Assembly: GCF_002434265.1 (NCBI RefSeq)
Contig: NZ_DJJS01000007.1
Span: 306,014-370,013 of the forward strand
Direction of reading: 5' to 3'
Length of the DNA stretch: 64,000 bases
From: Pseudomonas sp. UBA6562
GTDB taxonomy: Bacteria > Pseudomonadota > Gammaproteobacteria > Pseudomonadales > Pseudomonadaceae
The notes beneath the pieces are model-generated. The model had not been told where the DNA came from, did no database searches, and saw nothing but the letters and a program-made list of their open reading frames with translations. Positions 63,509-64,000 of the stretch are shown here, one piece after another. The first letter of the stretch is position 1, and each line of letters opens with the position of its first letter. Made by a program: the position numbers and the translations under genes.

Positions 63509-63913
63509 TCAGGCTGCGGGGCGCAGCGAGGGACGTCGGGCCAGTTGGCCTTCGATCACTTGGTAGAACTGATCGATCGACCACGGTTTGGGCAGGAACA
63601 CCGCGCCCTCGGGCAATGGCATGTTGAACCCGTCGTGGTAGCCGCTCATCACCACCAGACCTAGGCCGGGGGAGCGCTCCTGGGCGCGCCAAGCCAGCTG
63701 CATGCCGTCAAGCTCGCCGGGAGTTTGCACATCTGTCAGCAGCAACGACCAAGGGGCCAGTTCCAGTGCGGCAAAGCCTTCGTCGGCGGTTTCCACCGCT
63801 TTGACGGTCGCGCCCAGGTCTTCCAATGCGAATACGATCAGGTCACGGATCATACGTTCGTCCTCCACCAGGAGGATGTGCGGTGCGCGGGCCGGCGATG
63901 AGGCTTCGATCAT
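63509..63913 (-). CDS. Single-domain response regulator
   Basis: A 134-residue receiver domain with no output domain. Acidic residues are in LLVEDERMI, the phospho-acceptor Asp in LLLTDVQTPG near residue 61, the Ser in VVMSGYHD and the Lys in FLPKPWS. It is 94 bp upstream of the RsbQ-like gene on the same strand and likely passes phosphate from the PAS kinase to another partner. The 87 bp beyond its start to the window end hold no other feature. Confidence 0.9.
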   Translation of the reverse strand: MIEASSPARAPHILLVEDERMIRDLIVFALEDLGATVKAVETADEGFAALELAPWSLLLTDVQTPGELDGMQLAWRAQERSPGLGLVVMSGYHDGFNMPLPEGAVFLPKPWSIDQFYQVIEGQLARRPSLRPAA

Positions 63914-64000
63914 TGCGGATGCTCTATGTACGGGTACTTGCAGGGTATTCAGGGCCTGAAAATGGTCCTACCAAAACCCCTCCGATCTCGTTGTGACATC

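Overview
The window reads as a G+C-rich gamma-proteobacterial chromosome, most likely a yellow-pigmented Pseudomonas of the putida/fulva type. The clues are an OprD-family porin, DUF2986 and DUF3077/DUF6124-type small proteins, a RIO-type kinase like P. aeruginosa PA4780, putida-type REP elements, and a complete zeaxanthin-glucoside carotenoid cluster. This placement is inference from gene content; no rRNA or tRNA gene was found. Genes are densely packed and many start/stop pairs overlap as ATGA.

1-13.9 kb: a polar amino-acid ABC transporter operon (binding protein, two permeases, an ArgH-family lyase, and an ATPase cut by the window edge) with a divergent LysR gene. It is followed by regulator/enzyme or regulator/transporter pairs: LysR-MFS, MerR plus a small membrane protein, EamA, SDR-AraC, WYL-VOC and LysR-tautomerase.

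13.9-17.7 kb: a visibly lower-G+C accessory patch. It holds a decayed endonuclease/exonuclease/phosphatase gene translationally coupled to a small unknown gene, a serine hydrolase with a probable 5' frameshift, a DUF6124-type gene, and three diverged copies of a two-box repeat lying between these cargo genes.

17.8-32 kb: a Tat-exported class A beta-lactamase, an aldo/keto reductase with a LysR gene, a nitrilase-family amidase, DUF2986, an OsmC-YcaO fusion, a histidine-phosphatase-like protein, a CHASE4-PAS-GGDEF-EAL protein, a cysteine-rich unknown, and a carboxynorspermidine dehydrogenase/decarboxylase operon.

32-46 kb: a cobalamin-riboswitch operon (BtuF/BtuC/BtuD-like) that continues into a pseudoazurin-like cupredoxin and an OprD porin. 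Next come a membrane acyltransferase-like gene under a Zur-like dyad, then crtZ converging on fni-crtX-crtY-crtI-crtB, with crtE divergent. The crtE/fni control region has two TGTAYA half sites reminiscent of B12-dependent CarH/LitR operators.

46-64 kb: a putative DNA-repair protein/radical-SAM pair, mqo, a TorF-like porin, proP, a RIO kinase, a Gfo/Idh/MocA oxidoreductase, several small envelope proteins, an HSL-type lipoprotein esterase, a DUF4142 protein, a zinc alcohol dehydrogenase, and a response regulator/RsbQ-like hydrolase/PAS histidine kinase signalling operon.
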